A DNA stretch of 64,000 nucleotides. Source: Erythroxylum novogranatense. Lineage: Eukaryota; Streptophyta; Magnoliopsida; Malpighiales; Erythroxylaceae. The notes under the pieces are model-generated. The model made no database searches and was not told the origin of the DNA. It saw only the letters and a list, made by a program, of their open reading frames with translations. Each line of letters opens with the position of its first letter. The stretch's first letter is position 1. The stretch is from assembly GCA_029891385.1 (NCBI GenBank), contig CM057235.1, forward strand, positions 15,118,001 through 15,182,000, written 5' to 3'. Below, piece after piece: positions 11,896 through 24,229 of the stretch. A program made the translations under genes and the position numbers.

Positions 11896-13313
11896 TGTTG
11901 GATCGCGTACGGTCTGAGTATTCACAATACACTGCGGAAAAAGACCATACAACAACATGAAGTATAATCGAAATACCAAAGATGTATGAAAATACCTTAT
12001 TTTCGTGGATAGGTTGATTCTTTTTCGGATTCCGAGACACTGCAAAATGTGAATGCCCTTTACCGGTATCCACACGAGTATGCACAATCCGGGTTGCGGC
12101 TGTGGTGTGCTAGCACGCCCCGAACTCCTTCCTAACGCCGCATTTATTTTTCTCTCGATGATGGCTAGGTTTTGTCTCTTCTTCCTTAACCTAATGAGAC
12201 CTAAGCTTCTCTATTTATAGAGAAACCCTAATCCCATTTAGGCCCTATTAAGTTTCGACCCATTATATCATATATAATAAAAGCCCAACAACTTAATCCA
12301 ATCTAGCCCAATAAATATATCTACATATATTTATTCAACACCTAATAAATTAGGCCCAAGAGAATAAGCCCAGATCACATTACTCTTTGTGTGCGACCCT
12401 GTAGGCTCATTTGATGTTGGCAATGGGCTTGATCACACTTCAAGGCCCATAAGTCATAAGCGACCTCTAGCAAGACATTATGACTTCCCAAATCAAACGA
12501 GGATCGATAATCCTATTTAACCTGTAACTATGGTTATAGGCTCAGTCCTTTTGTAACACGATATCAAGATTAATCACAAGGCATGATACATGTCAACCTT
12601 TGATTAATCATAGTTTCTTGATCCCCAAGTTGACTGATTATAACAAATAACATTGATGACTCTTCATCAATTCATTTGAGCACGGCCATGCATTTCTTCA
12701 TTCACACTTGTCAAGAGGCCCAAATGATATCTCTCTCATTTAAGAGAGGTACAAATCCTATCTACGTCATTCACATCCCTCCGCATGATTCATTTAGTGT
12801 CCAACATAAGACTATTTGTTATTTTAAAATAACTTAGTCTAATATCAAAACACTAAATTCCTCATGTAGGGAACCATGATGACTTCAGGTCAAAGGACTA
12901 AAGTCAAACCATATAAAGAATCACTAATGACATGAAACCATGTAGTATTCTTTATGTGGGTCGGTCCAATATATGTTCTCTAACATATATCTATGTTTCT
13001 GATTTGATATCTCATATCCATGATCAGTAAAATGTGATCATCAATCAGAACACATACTAGTCTTAATTCATTATCGTTCCACCAATAATGATCAACCAGG
13101 GACAGTCTAGAATAGTGTTATAACGCTTATGGTTTTACTATCAAGTCACATACTTCATGACATAAGTCTAATACTATTCATGGAATGTAAATCATATTAT
13201 ATAAACAAAATACATGCATATATGAAAGAAATACCTCATAATATATTATTAACAAGTCATAATGTTAATACATGAATCACAAATATCCATTGGCCTAGGG
13301 CACACTACTAACA
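11896..13313 (-). repeat. Copia 3' LTR
   Basis: Direct repeat of 27841-29246. Long stretches, for example the segment with CTACATATATTTATTCAACACC, are identical. Differences gather at CG or CNG sites (for example 12105-12150, 12385-12400, 13050-13070). Confidence 0.95.
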
Positions 13314-13323
13314 ATCTCCCACT
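13314..13323 (-). promoter_or_regulatory. Copia polypurine tract
   Basis: Minus-strand AAGTGGGAGAT directly abuts the TGTTAGTAG start of the 3' LTR. This is the usual plus-strand primer of copia elements. Confidence 0.85.
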
Positions 13324-14346
13324 TGCACTAGGCCTAATCGGTCAGATATCTAATACCCATAGACCTCGTATGACTCTCATATTTAGGCTATGGAAGAGGC
13401 TTAGTAAGTGGATCGACAATGTTGTCATCTGTGCCCACTTTGCATATCTTCACATCTCCTCTCCCAATGATCTCTAATCGATGGAAACGTACGAGTATGT
13501 GTTTGATCTATGATGCGAGTTTGGTTCCTTAGCTCGCGCTTATAGCCCCATTATTATCACAATAAAGGTCTATAGGACTTGCAATGCTAGAACAACTCCA
13601 AGCTCAATAATGAACTTCCTAATCCATACAGCTTCCTTAGTCGCATCCGAGGCAAAGAATGTACTCACTTTCAGTTGTAGAATCGAGAATAATGATCTTG
13701 CTTTGAACTTTTCCACTCACCGCACCTCCATTCAAACAAAACACAAAACCCGATTGTTATCTAAAATCATCTATGTCGATCGAAAACCAACATCAAGTAA
13801 CCATTTACAACGAGCTCTCCTTCAAATCCTCCATGTACTAGAACATATCCTTATTTCTTCTCAAGTACTTAAGGATATTCTTAATCGCTATCCAAAGGAC
13901 TCTCACCATAATTAGATTGGTATCTTTGTTCAAAGAATATGAGACATCTGGTCGAGTACATAACATGGCATACATGATAGATTCAATTGCGATGCATATG
14001 GAATCTTACTCATGCACTCAAGCTCTTTACCAAGTAGACAATTAAATTTGAAAGCTTGATTCCATGTGACATAAGCAAGAATCCTCTCTTGAAATCTTGC
14101 ATACTTGAACCTTTTCAAGATCTTATCTATGTATATACTCCGACTTAGCCTATAAGCTTTCTTGATCTATCTCTATAGATCTTAATGCCTAAAACATAAG
14201 CAATTTCACCTATGTCTTTCATTGAGAAACGCTTCTTAACCAAATCTTGACACTCAGAAGGTTGAATATCGCTTCCAATGAGCGATGTCATCAACATATA
14301 AAGCTAAAAAGACAACAGTACTCTCACTAACCTTTTTGTAAACACA
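13324..14346 (-). pseudogene. Copia RT C-terminal half and RNase H
   Basis: Minus sense from the chromovirus insertion: CVYKKVSEST, then ALYVDDIA with the catalytic YVDD at about 14285-14299, followed by thumb and connection sequence, and RNase H traces including EAVWIRKFI near 13610-13630. It continues directly from the RT N-terminal half at 23650-24194 when the inserted element is removed (GFINNEDEP joins CVYKKV across the site). Many frame changes make it non-functional. Confidence 0.85.
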
Positions 14347-14351
14347 GGGTT

Positions 14352-16600
14352 TGTTGGGCTTGGGCCCCGGATGTCCGGATCCCGAGGCGGTCCCTCAGGT
14401 CGCGCCCACACCGAGCGCCCCAAAAAGCAGACCTGATCCCAACATTTAGGCACAAACGATCATACGATACACACATACATTGCCATAATGGCGAGTCACA
14501 TAACAGACATACATACACAAAACGATCATTCGCACACACATACATTGCCATAACATTAGCAGCTACTTAATTTAAGACCCGTAATCATGGGGATTTCATA
14601 CGCTTGTAAATTTAAAGACATTCATCAAGTATTCTCCATTGTAGAAAAATACAAAATGAAATTCAAATCCAAAATACATGAAACATGTTCCATGAGAGTA
14701 TGCTCGAGGCCCAAACAAAATACTGAACTTATAACAAAGCTCCTAATTGACTCGAAGTTTTCGATGCCTCGCAAGATCAACAATCGGCTCGCGCACTTGA
14801 GGAGGAAAGTAATGGGTCGAGCTACACAACTCGATGGCTAATATAATTATAGCCATTGGAAAATAGCACAAATCCCAAAGATATGAATGTATATACATTA
14901 TATTTATACAGACTTTAATTCAAGTATTCATATAATACTCAAACAGCTTTATGCAATCAATACAATTAATTCAATCCATAATTATGTCACAAAGTATGCT
15001 TCACAATAAATAGTTCACATAGGAAATGCACATCATAATGGCTCGAGGGTTCCATGGAAAAAAGGAAGAAACCAAGTTTACATCTCGAACTAAATGAGTC
15101 CATTCGATCTCATATGCCACAAGCGGCAGTCGGAGAAGGCTCTTGTTCACGTGCACGTGACGAACGAAATGGTCCCACTCTCGCCCAAACAAAAGCATAT
15201 ATTCATGCTCAAAATCATTTTATCAATGATATTCATTTCTCATTTATTCAAAATGCCATGACTGAAGTCGAGTAATAATATGTTCAAAATCAAAACGTCA
15301 TGCTATCAATTTCTACGATTCTTGTAAAATACATGTAATCAAAATCATTCAATTCATCACATTTAATCATGCATACCATATAACATATATTCATACATAA
15401 GCAAGAAATTGCCTAATTACACAATAACTATAAGTATATTACCCACCTAAGATCGCCGAGAACCGATTCATCGATGTCCTTCTTCATGATGAAATCGGGT
15501 TAGCTTGGTTTCCTAAAACAACCAAGTTCCATTTAATCAATATTCATAGTAAATATTCAAAGCTTGGAATCCAAAATAAAGCATTAAAATCTATATCCGA
15601 TCTTCTCCTAAAATTCCAAACCCTTCAAGGCTAATTCCGAACTTCCCAACTTCATAGAACGTAGCCTTTTATTTCTAGTTCATAACGAATCAAATCACCT
15701 CAATCGGCATCTATACTCAAAGATATCCTCAAAATGAACAATTCCCATTTTCGAAAAGGGGCTCGCCACGACGAAGAGACGCTCTTGACGACGATCGATT
15801 TACTCGGCCATGCGAAGGCTCACCGCGCTAACAAATATCACACGTCATGACGACTCCTGCGTTCCATGCGTCAGCGATTTAATAATCGTAAAATTATTTA
15901 CACGTCGCGATGTGGCTCCCTTCCTCACACGTCACAAGCGCTTATTCATACGCGACGTCGCGACGCCCGCCCGAGTTCAACTCCAAACCCGGATCTCCGC
16001 AGAACCCAAATACGATTCTTCCTTTTACCAAATCCAACACATCTAAACAAGAATCAGTCTTATAAGGTATTTCTAACCCATTCTCAACTCCAAATCAACC
16101 ACAAACGATCAACCCAAAGGATCTCACCGATTTTACCTTAAAACCTTAAAATCGCCGATTCTCGCCGATTCAACATTTCTAAGTTTAGATCTAACCGTAA
16201 CAAGAAGAAACGAAACTAACTTACTCGAAATGAGCTTCAATCACGGAAACGCCAAATGTCTAAATCTCCTTTCTTCTCTTCCTCTCCTCGACGGCATCCT
16301 CTCTCTCTTCTCCTTCTTTTCTCTTGTCTTTCTTTCTTTTCTATTTTCTCTTAACCTAATCCTAAGGCATGGGACAATGACCAATATACCCTCCTTAGTT
16401 AAGCCCAAATCCATTCCACATAAGAAATCTTCCTAAAATGTCCTTACATCATTTAACCCTCTAAGTCCTTAGTTAAACCATATTTAATCATAGCTTAAAC
16501 TCAATTATCCAATATTATGCCCAATTTAATCATATGAAGCCATAAACACATAATTAACGAAATTCATGCTTAATGACATCATAAAAAATTCGGCCTAACA
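14352..16600 (-). repeat. Chromovirus 3' LTR
   Basis: Direct repeat of 21390-23644. AT-rich tracts such as 14870-15000 and 16370-16590 are nearly identical between copies. The GC-rich islet at 15770-15980 (CGACG/GCGACG words) is scrambled relative to 22800-23010. Confidence 0.95.
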
Positions 16601-16616
16601 TTTCTCCCTCTAAAAG
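16601..16616 (-). promoter_or_regulatory. Chromovirus polypurine tract
   Basis: Minus-strand CTTTTAGAGGGAGAAA abuts the TGTTAGG start of the 3' LTR. It is preceded by GAGGGCGAAATTTCTTTT, the conserved end of chromovirus internal regions. Confidence 0.85.
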
Positions 16617-16639
16617 AAATTTCGCCCTCGAATTTACCT

Positions 16640-16830
16640 CTAATCATCGAATAGATGCGGATACTTCTCCCTTGCTGCTTCCAATGGCTCCCAAGTAGCC
16701 TCCTCATCAATGATTCCTCCACAGACTTTAACTACCGAACTGCCTTGTTCTCGATGACTTTTCTTTGGTATCCAAGATCTCGCACCGAAGCTCCTCATAG
16801 CTCAAATCATCCCAATTTGAACCTCACTAG
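16640..16830 (-). pseudogene. Chromovirus chromodomain
   Basis: Minus-sense pieces in two frames give EILDTKEKSSRTRQFGS, VKVCWRNH and EEATWEPLEAAREKYPHLF. Together these are the last strand and helix of a group I chromodomain; family form is VLWRNHxxEEATWE. A 1-2 base shift breaks the frame next to the Trp-Arg-Asn segment. The domain sits at the C-terminus of integrase and is thought to steer insertion to heterochromatin. Confidence 0.9.
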
Positions 16831-16839
16831 CTTTGAACA

Positions 16840-18030
16840 ATGTGAGAAGGATCCGATCTATACCTTCTCAAGATGGACACATGGAACACATCATGAATCA
16901 TGATAACTCCGAGGTAACGCCAATCAGAAGCGAAGTGTTCCAATCCTCTCAAGGATCTCATAAGGACTCACATACCTCGGACTCAACTTCCCTTTCTTTG
17001 AATCTCAAGATTCTTTCCAAGGAGATGTCTTAAGGAACACTTTCTCACCGACCTCATATTCCATCTCCTTTCGGTGAGCATCAACATAACTCTTCATCCT
17101 ATCCTGTGCTGCCTTAAGCCGCTGCTTAACCAGATTGACTTTATCACCCGTCATCTAAATCAAATCTGGTCCCAACAATTGTCTATCTCCTTCTTCATCC
17201 CAGCAGATCGGAGTCCTACACCTCCGCCCATACAAAGCCTCATACGGAGCCATCTGAATGCTCGAATGGTACGAATTATTATAAGCAAATTAGACCAACG
17301 GCAAATGCTCATCCCATGCTCCTCGAAAGTCCACCACACAAGCCCGAAGCATCCCCTCAAGAGTCCGAATGGTCCTCTCAGATTGACCATCCGTCTGAGG
17401 GTGAAAAGTCCGACTAAAATGCAACTTCGCCCCAACGCTTCTCGCAACTACCCCAAAACCTCAAGTAAACCGAGGATCTCTATCCAAATAATAGAATCCG
17501 AATCCCATGCAACCTCACTATCTCATCGATATACTTCTTTGCTAGCACATGCAAAGGATCACCTTAATTGCCAAAAGTGAGCGGACTTGGTTAATCGATC
17601 CACAATCACCCAAATGGCGCCATGCCTCCTGCCGGTCTTAGGCAAACCCATTAGAAAATCCATCGTCACCCTTTGCCACTTCCACTGGAATAGGCAATGG
17701 CCTCAACTCGCCTGAAGGTGCTCGGTGTTCACCGACTTCTTCGACATACTAGACACTTACTCACAAATTCGCTATGTCTCTTCATGCCTCTCCACCAAAA
17801 ATGCTCTCTCAAATCTCGATACATCCTGGTGCTACCCGGATGCATGGCATAAGGTGCATTGTGTGCCTCATCCATAATCTCATCTTTAACCACCTACACA
17901 TCCGAAATACACAACCTGTTGCCCACTGTCATCAGTCCATCATCCCTCACCTCTATATCAGAAATCTTGCCATTCCGAATTTCATCTCTGAGCTTACTCA
18001 AATCCACATCCCGAGCACTCAGAATCCCTA
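16840..18030 (-). pseudogene. Chromovirus integrase, heavily frameshifted
   Basis: Minus-sense traces include EAHNAPYAMHPG with the zinc-binding His region at about 17870-17820, a Cys pair near 17750, a DFIMGLPK-like piece near 17650, and LVVWWTFEEHGMS / YGRRCRTPICW-like segments at 17370-17210, where the family has the glutamate helix and the LYGRRCR motif. Most of the frame alternates every 50-100 bp. The identity is clear from order and wording; a working enzyme is not possible from this sequence. Confidence 0.75.
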
Positions 18031-18089
18031 ACCTTTTCCCTAAGAATCGGCCTCACTGAAATTAACGAGAAGGCACTGACTCCTCCCGC

Positions 18090-18420
18090 TCAAGCTTATC
18101 CTAAGCTTGGCCATCTCTTCCAATAAAGGAAGATAAACCGATCGCACATGAGCGATCGAAGACTTCCTACTCAAGGCATCTGCCACAACATTGGCCTTGC
18201 CCGGATGATACTCAATCAATGTATCATAGTCCTCGAGTAACTCAATCCACCTTCTCGCCTCAAATTCAATTCCTTCGACTATCAAATACTTCAGACTTTT
18301 ATGATCGGTGAAGATCCGAAGTCCGAACTCCATACAAATAATGCTCCAAATCTTTAAGGCAAAGATCACCATAACTCCAAATCATGCTATTTGATAGTTT
18401 AGCTCATAAGGCTTCAACCG
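18090..18420 (-). pseudogene. Chromovirus RNase H
   Basis: An open stretch reads VIFALKIWSIICMEFGLRIF, TDHKSLKYL (catalytic Asp), FEARRWIELLEDYD, IEYHPGKANVVADALSRK (last catalytic Asp in ADALSR). This is the complete C-terminal two thirds of Ty3/gypsy RNase H. The first Asp/Glu segment upstream (18420-18700) is in broken frames. Confidence 0.9.
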
Positions 18421-18749
18421 CCAAGCATATGCTATCACTCTACCACCTCGCATCAAAACACAACCAAGGCCCTTCCTCAAGCATCATCAGACACAAGATA
18501 GCCCTCATCTCCGTATAATACCAAGATCGAGCACTCACAATCAAGGCTTAAGCTCCTCAAGCTCCTCCGACACTCCTCACCCAAACAAACTTCGATTCTT
18601 CCTCAATAGCCATCATCGGAGCGGATATCATAGAAAATCCCTCCATAAATCTTCTATAATAACCTCGCTAAACCTGTAAAACTCCTCACCTCTGCTACAC
18701 TCTTCTGCTTCCCAACTCACCACGCCTTTTATCTTCTTTGGGTCCACAT

Positions 18750-19490
18750 GAACTCCTTGCTCGAGATCACGTGTCCAAGAAATGACACCTCCTCACCCAA
18801 AATTCGCATTTCTCAAATTTGGCATACAACTCATTGGTCCTTAAAGTCCGCAAAGAAATCCTCAAATGCTCCTCATGCCGCTTCATCACTTCGAATACAC
18901 CAAGATATCATCAATAAAGAGAATGATAAATTGGTCCAAGAATGGCTTGAAACCCGATTCATCAAATCCATAAAGTCGCCGAGCATTTGTCAATCCGAAG
19001 GCATCACCAAAAACTCAGTGCCCATACCGAGTCCCGAAAGGACTTCGCACATCCGACTCTTAATCCTCAACCGATGGTAACCCGACCTCAAATCAATCTT
19101 CGAAAGACTTCGCCCTTGCAATTGATCAAACAGGTCATCAATGCAAGGAAGCGGATACTTGTTCTTTACCGTGACCTGATTCAACTTCCGATAGTCCACA
19201 CACATCCTTAAGGATCCATATTTCTTCTTTACAAACAGGACCGGAGCTCCCTAAGGCGAAGAGCTTGGTCAAATATATCCCTTCTCCAACAACTCCTCCA
19301 ATTGCTCCTTCAGCACTTTCAATTCCGCCGGAGCCATCCGATAAGGCGGAATTGAAATAGGAGCTGTACCAGACAAAAGCTCAATCGAAAACTCAATCTC
19401 CCGAGTCAAGCAGTAGTCAGGCAATTCCTGAAAGACATCCGAGAATTCCCCGACCACCGGAATATCCTCCAACTTTCCACTATCGCCTCG
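18750..19490 (-). pseudogene. Chromovirus reverse transcriptase
   Basis: Minus sense: [17 protein letters not shown] and [21 protein letters not shown] (19470-19275), [30 protein letters not shown] and [14 protein letters not shown] (19205-19050), then the catalytic FIDDILVYS at about 18900-18925. This is a clear Ty3/gypsy RT. There is a stop at about 19255 between the first two blocks, and frame shifts lie around 19000. Confidence 0.95.
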
Positions 19491-19779
19491 AGTCTACCAC
19501 ATAGGCCAAGAATGCCTCACATCCCTTACTCATCATCTTCTCTCACAATCTTTGAATAGCTTCATGGACTCGCTTCCGTCCCCGTAAAACACCACTCTTC
19601 CGCCATCACCCAAATCAAATTCTACCGCCTTCGCCATAATCCAAACGAGCATCGCACTTCTCCAAGGTATCCATACCCAATATCACATCCAATCCGCGCA
19701 TCTTCAGTGGCATCAGATCTACCACTAGAAGTGCTCCACTAATACTTAGCTCACATCCTCTAAACACCTAACTAATCAC

Positions 19780-20020
19780 AATATACTAACCGATCGGAGT
19801 ACTCACCATCAGCGGAGTATCCAACGGACTCACAGTCCTATCACACATAGGTCTACTCATCGAAACAAACGAGTGAGTAGAACCTAGGTCAATCAACACA
19901 AGCACATCATCATCAAGTAATCGAGCCATACCAGTAACAACATCTGGAGTGGCCTCTACATCCTCTCTAGTCATAGCAAACACCTCAAGGCGGTGCGCCT
20001 CCTGGTCTCCCAAAGATTCG
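19780..20020 (-). pseudogene. Chromovirus aspartic protease
   Basis: The segment VVTGMARLLDDDVLVLIDLGSTHSFVS at 19950-19855 matches the protease of Del/Tekay elements, which read D-S/P-G-[AS]-T-H-S-F; here the second residue is Leu. A further piece DTPLMVSTPIG follows near 19810. Confidence 0.8.
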
Positions 20021-20389
20021 CCTTTGGCAAGATTTAATCGCCACCTCTGTTGCGATCCTCCTTCCCACCCACTCTCTCGCCTCCTAGAGCTCAGATCTGA
20101 GATCCTCTCTCTGAGACGGCCGAGGACACTTTCAGCCTGTGTCCTTTCTCGCCCACAAATAAGCATGCACCCGTCCCAGAACACTTCCACCATGGAAATC
20201 GCCATAGGCTTCACACTTAGGGTGGATGACCGCCCCATCTCCCTCCTATTGCCTCCCGTCAGAAACTCGATGGGAAAAGTAGGAGTCCTCATCTCATGCG
20301 AGATCTGCCGCACCATCGCTTCCTCTCCTCTAAGAATCGGAAGCTCCTAAGACTCGCCCTCGATATAGGAGTACTAGTACTACCCTCTC

Positions 20390-21130
20390 CTAGATCGCTT
20401 CTACCCTTTCTCTTCTTGCTAACGGCACCTTGATGTTCTCTATATTCTCTACTCTCAAAGTCGCTTCACTAATCTGCCGGAAGTCACAAAGTTCTCGCAC
20501 AATAACCTTCTCTAATGGCCAAGTGCAAATTCCACTCAAAACGACGACATCCGGCAATTCACTCAACATCAAATCTGAGCGTCATCGACAATCATGTGAC
20601 CAAGCGCCATACTCACTCATCGACATATCCTCTCGAGTGAGACTCAGAACTCCCTCCTTCACGCACATGACTTCGACAGATACTTCTTCTTGAAAGCAGC
20701 TACAAAATCCTGCCATTCCAACCCTACTGGCCTCATCTGACTGTCCGGCACAGTCTCCCACCAATGCAGAGCATCTCCTTGCAACAAACTGGCAGCATAC
20801 ACACAACTCTCTCGTCCTCCTCGCAGCCCATCTGATCTAACACCCGCTCTGTCCTCCCCAACCATGTCTCGGCTTCCTCAGGATCAGTTGTCCGAAAAAA
20901 GTCAACTACTTCATACTTTCTCAGCTTGTCGAACTGTTTTCCCCTCTTGGTTGGGGTCGAGGCAGAAGGCTGTGGCATCTGGCCCATAGCCTGAACAAAC
21001 GCCTGAGTGAAGGCCTGAAATATCCTCGGATCAAACTGAGGCACTTGCTCCTGCGGAATCGGCGATTCTCGAGATCATACATCATAGGCTCATCGCTTAA
21101 CCTCTGAAGCCTCAAGATTTTCTGGGCTCA
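20390..21130 (-). pseudogene. Chromovirus gag
   Basis: Minus sense: FDPRIFQAFTQAFVQAMGQ, TKRGKQFDKLRKYEVVDF, AETWLGRTERVLDQMGC (21040-20820), then YAASLLQGDALHWWETV and WQDFVAAFKKKYLS (20800-20670). This is the Retrotrans_gag domain as found in Del/Tekay elements. A CCHC knuckle is expected at about 20150 and only a remnant (GCMLICGRE) is visible. Two frame changes occur within the domain. Confidence 0.9.
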
Positions 21131-21375
21131 TCGACTCATCGATCCTCTCCTCTCTAGTAGAGAGTCAGTGCAACGGATCCTTGATAACTCCTCGTGTCCT
21201 TCTACGAGGTGGCATCGTATTCCTTCAAAGGGAAACACTACAGATTAGCTATACGTCAATCTACATGTATGCATGATATGCATGTCACTTAAGGCACTCA
21301 ATCAATGCAACAAGTAAGCACCACCACAATTCATCCCACGATGCATTCTAAGCCGAGGACACCTAAACCTAGGCG

Positions 21376-21385
21376 CCTGATACCA
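21376..21385 (-). promoter_or_regulatory. Chromovirus primer-binding site (tRNA-iMet)
   Basis: Minus-strand TGGTATCAGG lies four bases inside the 5' LTR end. Initiator tRNA-Met pairs with TGGTATCAGAGC, so the first eight bases match. Confidence 0.75.
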
Positions 21386-21389
21386 AACA

Positions 21390-23644
21390 TGTCAGTCTTA
21401 ACCCTGATGTCCAGATCCCATATGCCCTCTGTCGCACTCGCACGAAAGCGCCCCAAACCGCGGACCCGATCCCAACATTTAGGCACAAACGATCATACGA
21501 TACACACATACATTGCCATAATGGCGAGTCACATAACAGACATACATACACAAAACGATCATTCGCTACACACATACATTGCCATAACATTAGCAAATCT
21601 TAATTTAAGACCCCAGTAATCATGGGATTTCATACGCTTGTAAATTTAAAGACATTCATCAAGTATTCTCCATTGTAGCAAAATACAAAATGAAATTCAA
21701 ATCCAAAATACATGAAACATGTTCCATGAGAGTATGCTCGGAGGGCCCAAACAAAATACAAACTTATAACAAAGCTCCTAATTGACTCAAGTTTCCGATG
21801 CCTCAAGAGAACAATCGGCTGTTCCGCACCGAGGAGGGAAAGTAATGGGTCGAGCTACACAAATTTCGAATGACTAATATAATTATAGCCATTGGCAAAT
21901 AGCACAAATCCCAAAGATATGAATGTATATACATTATATTTATACAGACTTTAATTCAAGTATTCATATACTACTCAAACAGCTTTATGCAATCAATACA
22001 ATTAATTCAATCCATAATTATATCACAAAGTATGCTTCACAATAAACAATTCACATAGAAATGCATATCATAATGGCTTCGAGGGTTCCATGGAAACAAA
22101 AGGAAGAAACTGAAGTTTACATCCTCGAACTAAATGAGTCCATTCGGATCTCATATATGCAAGCTAGCAGCCGGAGAAGGCTCTTATCTCGTGCACGTGA
22201 TTTAACTAAATGGTTCCACTCTCACCCAAACAAAAGCATATATTCATGCTCAAAATCATTTTATCAATGATATTCATTTCTCATTTATTCAAAATTCCAT
22301 GATCAAGTCGAGGCATAATATGTTCAAAATCAAATGTCATGCTATCAATTTCTACGATTCTTTCAAAATACATGTAATCAAAATCATTCAATTCATCACA
22401 TTTAATCATGCATACCATATAACATATATTCATACATAAGCAAGAAATTGCCTAATTACACAATAACTATAAGTATATTACCCACCTAAGATCGCCGAGA
22501 ATCCGATTCATCGATGTCCTTCTTTTTGATGAAATCGGTCACTTGGTTTCCTAAAACAACCAAGTTCCATTTAATCAATATTCATAGTAAATATTCAAAG
22601 CTTGGAATCCAAAATAAAGCATTAAAATCTATATCCGATCTTCTCCTAAAATTCCGAACTCTTCAAGGCTAATTTCGAACTTCCCAACTTCATAGAACGT
22701 GTAGCCTTTTATTTCTAGTTCATAACGAATCTGAAATCACCTCAATCGGACATCTATAGTCAAAGATATCCTCAAAAATGAACAATTCCCATTTTCGGAA
22801 AAAGGGGGCTCGCCGCAACGAAGAGACGCTCGTCGCGACGAACGACCTTACTCGCCGCGGCGAAGGCTCACCGCGGCGAACAAATATCACACGTCGCGAC
22901 GACTCCTGCGTTCCATACGTCCAATCGTAAAATTATTTACACGTCGCGATGTGGCTCCCTTCCTCACACATCGCGGCGCTATTCATACGCACGTCGCGAC
23001 GTCTGGCCTGGAGTTCGACTCCGAAACCCAGATCTCTGCAGAACCCAAATACGATTCTTCCCTTTTACCAAATCCAACACATCTAAACAATAATCAGTCT
23101 TATAAGGTATTTCTAACCCATTCTCAACTCCAAATCAACCACAAACGATCAACCCAAAGGATCTCACCGATTTTACCTTAAACCCTAAAACCGTCGATTC
23201 TCGCCGATTCAAAGATTTCTAAGTTTAGATCTAACCGTAACAAGAAGAAACGAAACTAACTTACCCAAAATGAGCTTCAATCGCCGAAAATGTCAAATGT
23301 CTAAATCTCCTTTCTCTCTTCCTCTCCTCGACGGCATCCTCTCTTCTCTTCTCCTTCTTTCTCTTTTCTTTCTTTCTTTTCTATTTTCTCTTAACCTAAT
23401 CCTAAGGCATGGGACAATGACCAATATACCCTCCTTAGTTAAGCCCAAATCCATTCCACATAAGAAATCTTCCTAAAATGTCCTTACATCATTTAACCCT
23501 CTAAGTCCTTAGTTAAACCATATTTAATCATATCTTAAACTCAATTATCCAATATTATGCCCAATTTAATCACATGAAGCCATAAACACATAATTAACGA
23601 AATTCATGCTTAATGACATCATAAAAAAAATTCGGGGCCTAACA
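21390..23644 (-). repeat. Chromovirus 5' LTR
   Basis: Pair of 14352-16600. The plus-strand end TTCGGGGCCTAACA is followed by the AGGTT duplication and then by copia RT sequence. Confidence 0.95.
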
Positions 23645-23649
23645 AGGTT

Positions 23650-24194
23650 CATCTTCATTATTGATGAATCCAAACTTTTTGACAACTTCATCAAAACGAA
23701 GATTCCAGCTTCTTGATGCTTGCTTCAATCCATAAATGGATCTTTGAAGCTTGCACACCTTTCCCGAATTCTTAAGATGGACAAAACCCTCAGTCAGATC
23801 ATATATACATCCTCAAGTAAGTTTCCATTAAGGAAAGCTGTTTTGACATCCATTTGTCATATCTCATAATCATAGTATGCAGCTATGGCAATAAGAATTC
23901 TAATGGATTTGATCATGACCACTAGAGAAAATGTCTCATCATAATCAATTCCATGAACTTGTCGATAACCTTTAGTAACAAGTCTTGCACATTTCCATCC
24001 ATGTCGAGTTTCTTTTTGAAAACCCATTTGCATCCAATGGTCTTCAAGCCATCAGACGGATCAATCAAAGTCCAAACTTGATTGTCATATATGGATTGCA
24101 TCTCTGCTTTCATGGCCTCTAACCATTTAGCAGATTCTGGACTTTCCATAGCTTCTTGATAGGTTGTGGGCTCATTATGATCAATGAGCATCAC
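23650..24194 (-). pseudogene. Copia RT N-terminal half
   Basis: Minus-sense: PTTYQEAMESPESAKWLEAM and NQVWTLIDPSDGLKTIGCKW followed by VFKKKLDMDGNV, the opening of plant copia RT. It continues in other frames (the MDVKTAFLNG-like segment near 23840) to GFINNEDEP at the insertion point. It resumes at 14346. Confidence 0.9.
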
Positions 24195-24229
24195 ATTATC
24201 ATCATCAAGAACGAGAAATCCATATCTCT

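Larger units (their letters stand above)
14352..23644 (-). mobile_element. Chromodomain Ty3/gypsy element (Tekay/Del-like) nested in copia RT
   Basis: LTRs at 14352-16600 (2249 bp) and 21390-23644 (2255 bp), with plus-strand ends TGTTGGG/TGTCAG and GGCCTAACA. The target duplication is AGGTT at 23645-23649 and GGGTT (one mismatch) at 14347-14351; removing the element rejoins the copia RT frame. The primer site TGGTATCAGG lies at 21376-21385 (tRNA-iMet) and the polypurine tract AGAGGGAGAAA just after 16600. Gag, protease, RT, RNase H, integrase and chromodomain follow in order on the minus strand, all with frame damage. Clade assignment rests on the chromodomain and the EFEGEISFR-like 3' region, not on a tree. 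Confidence 0.95.
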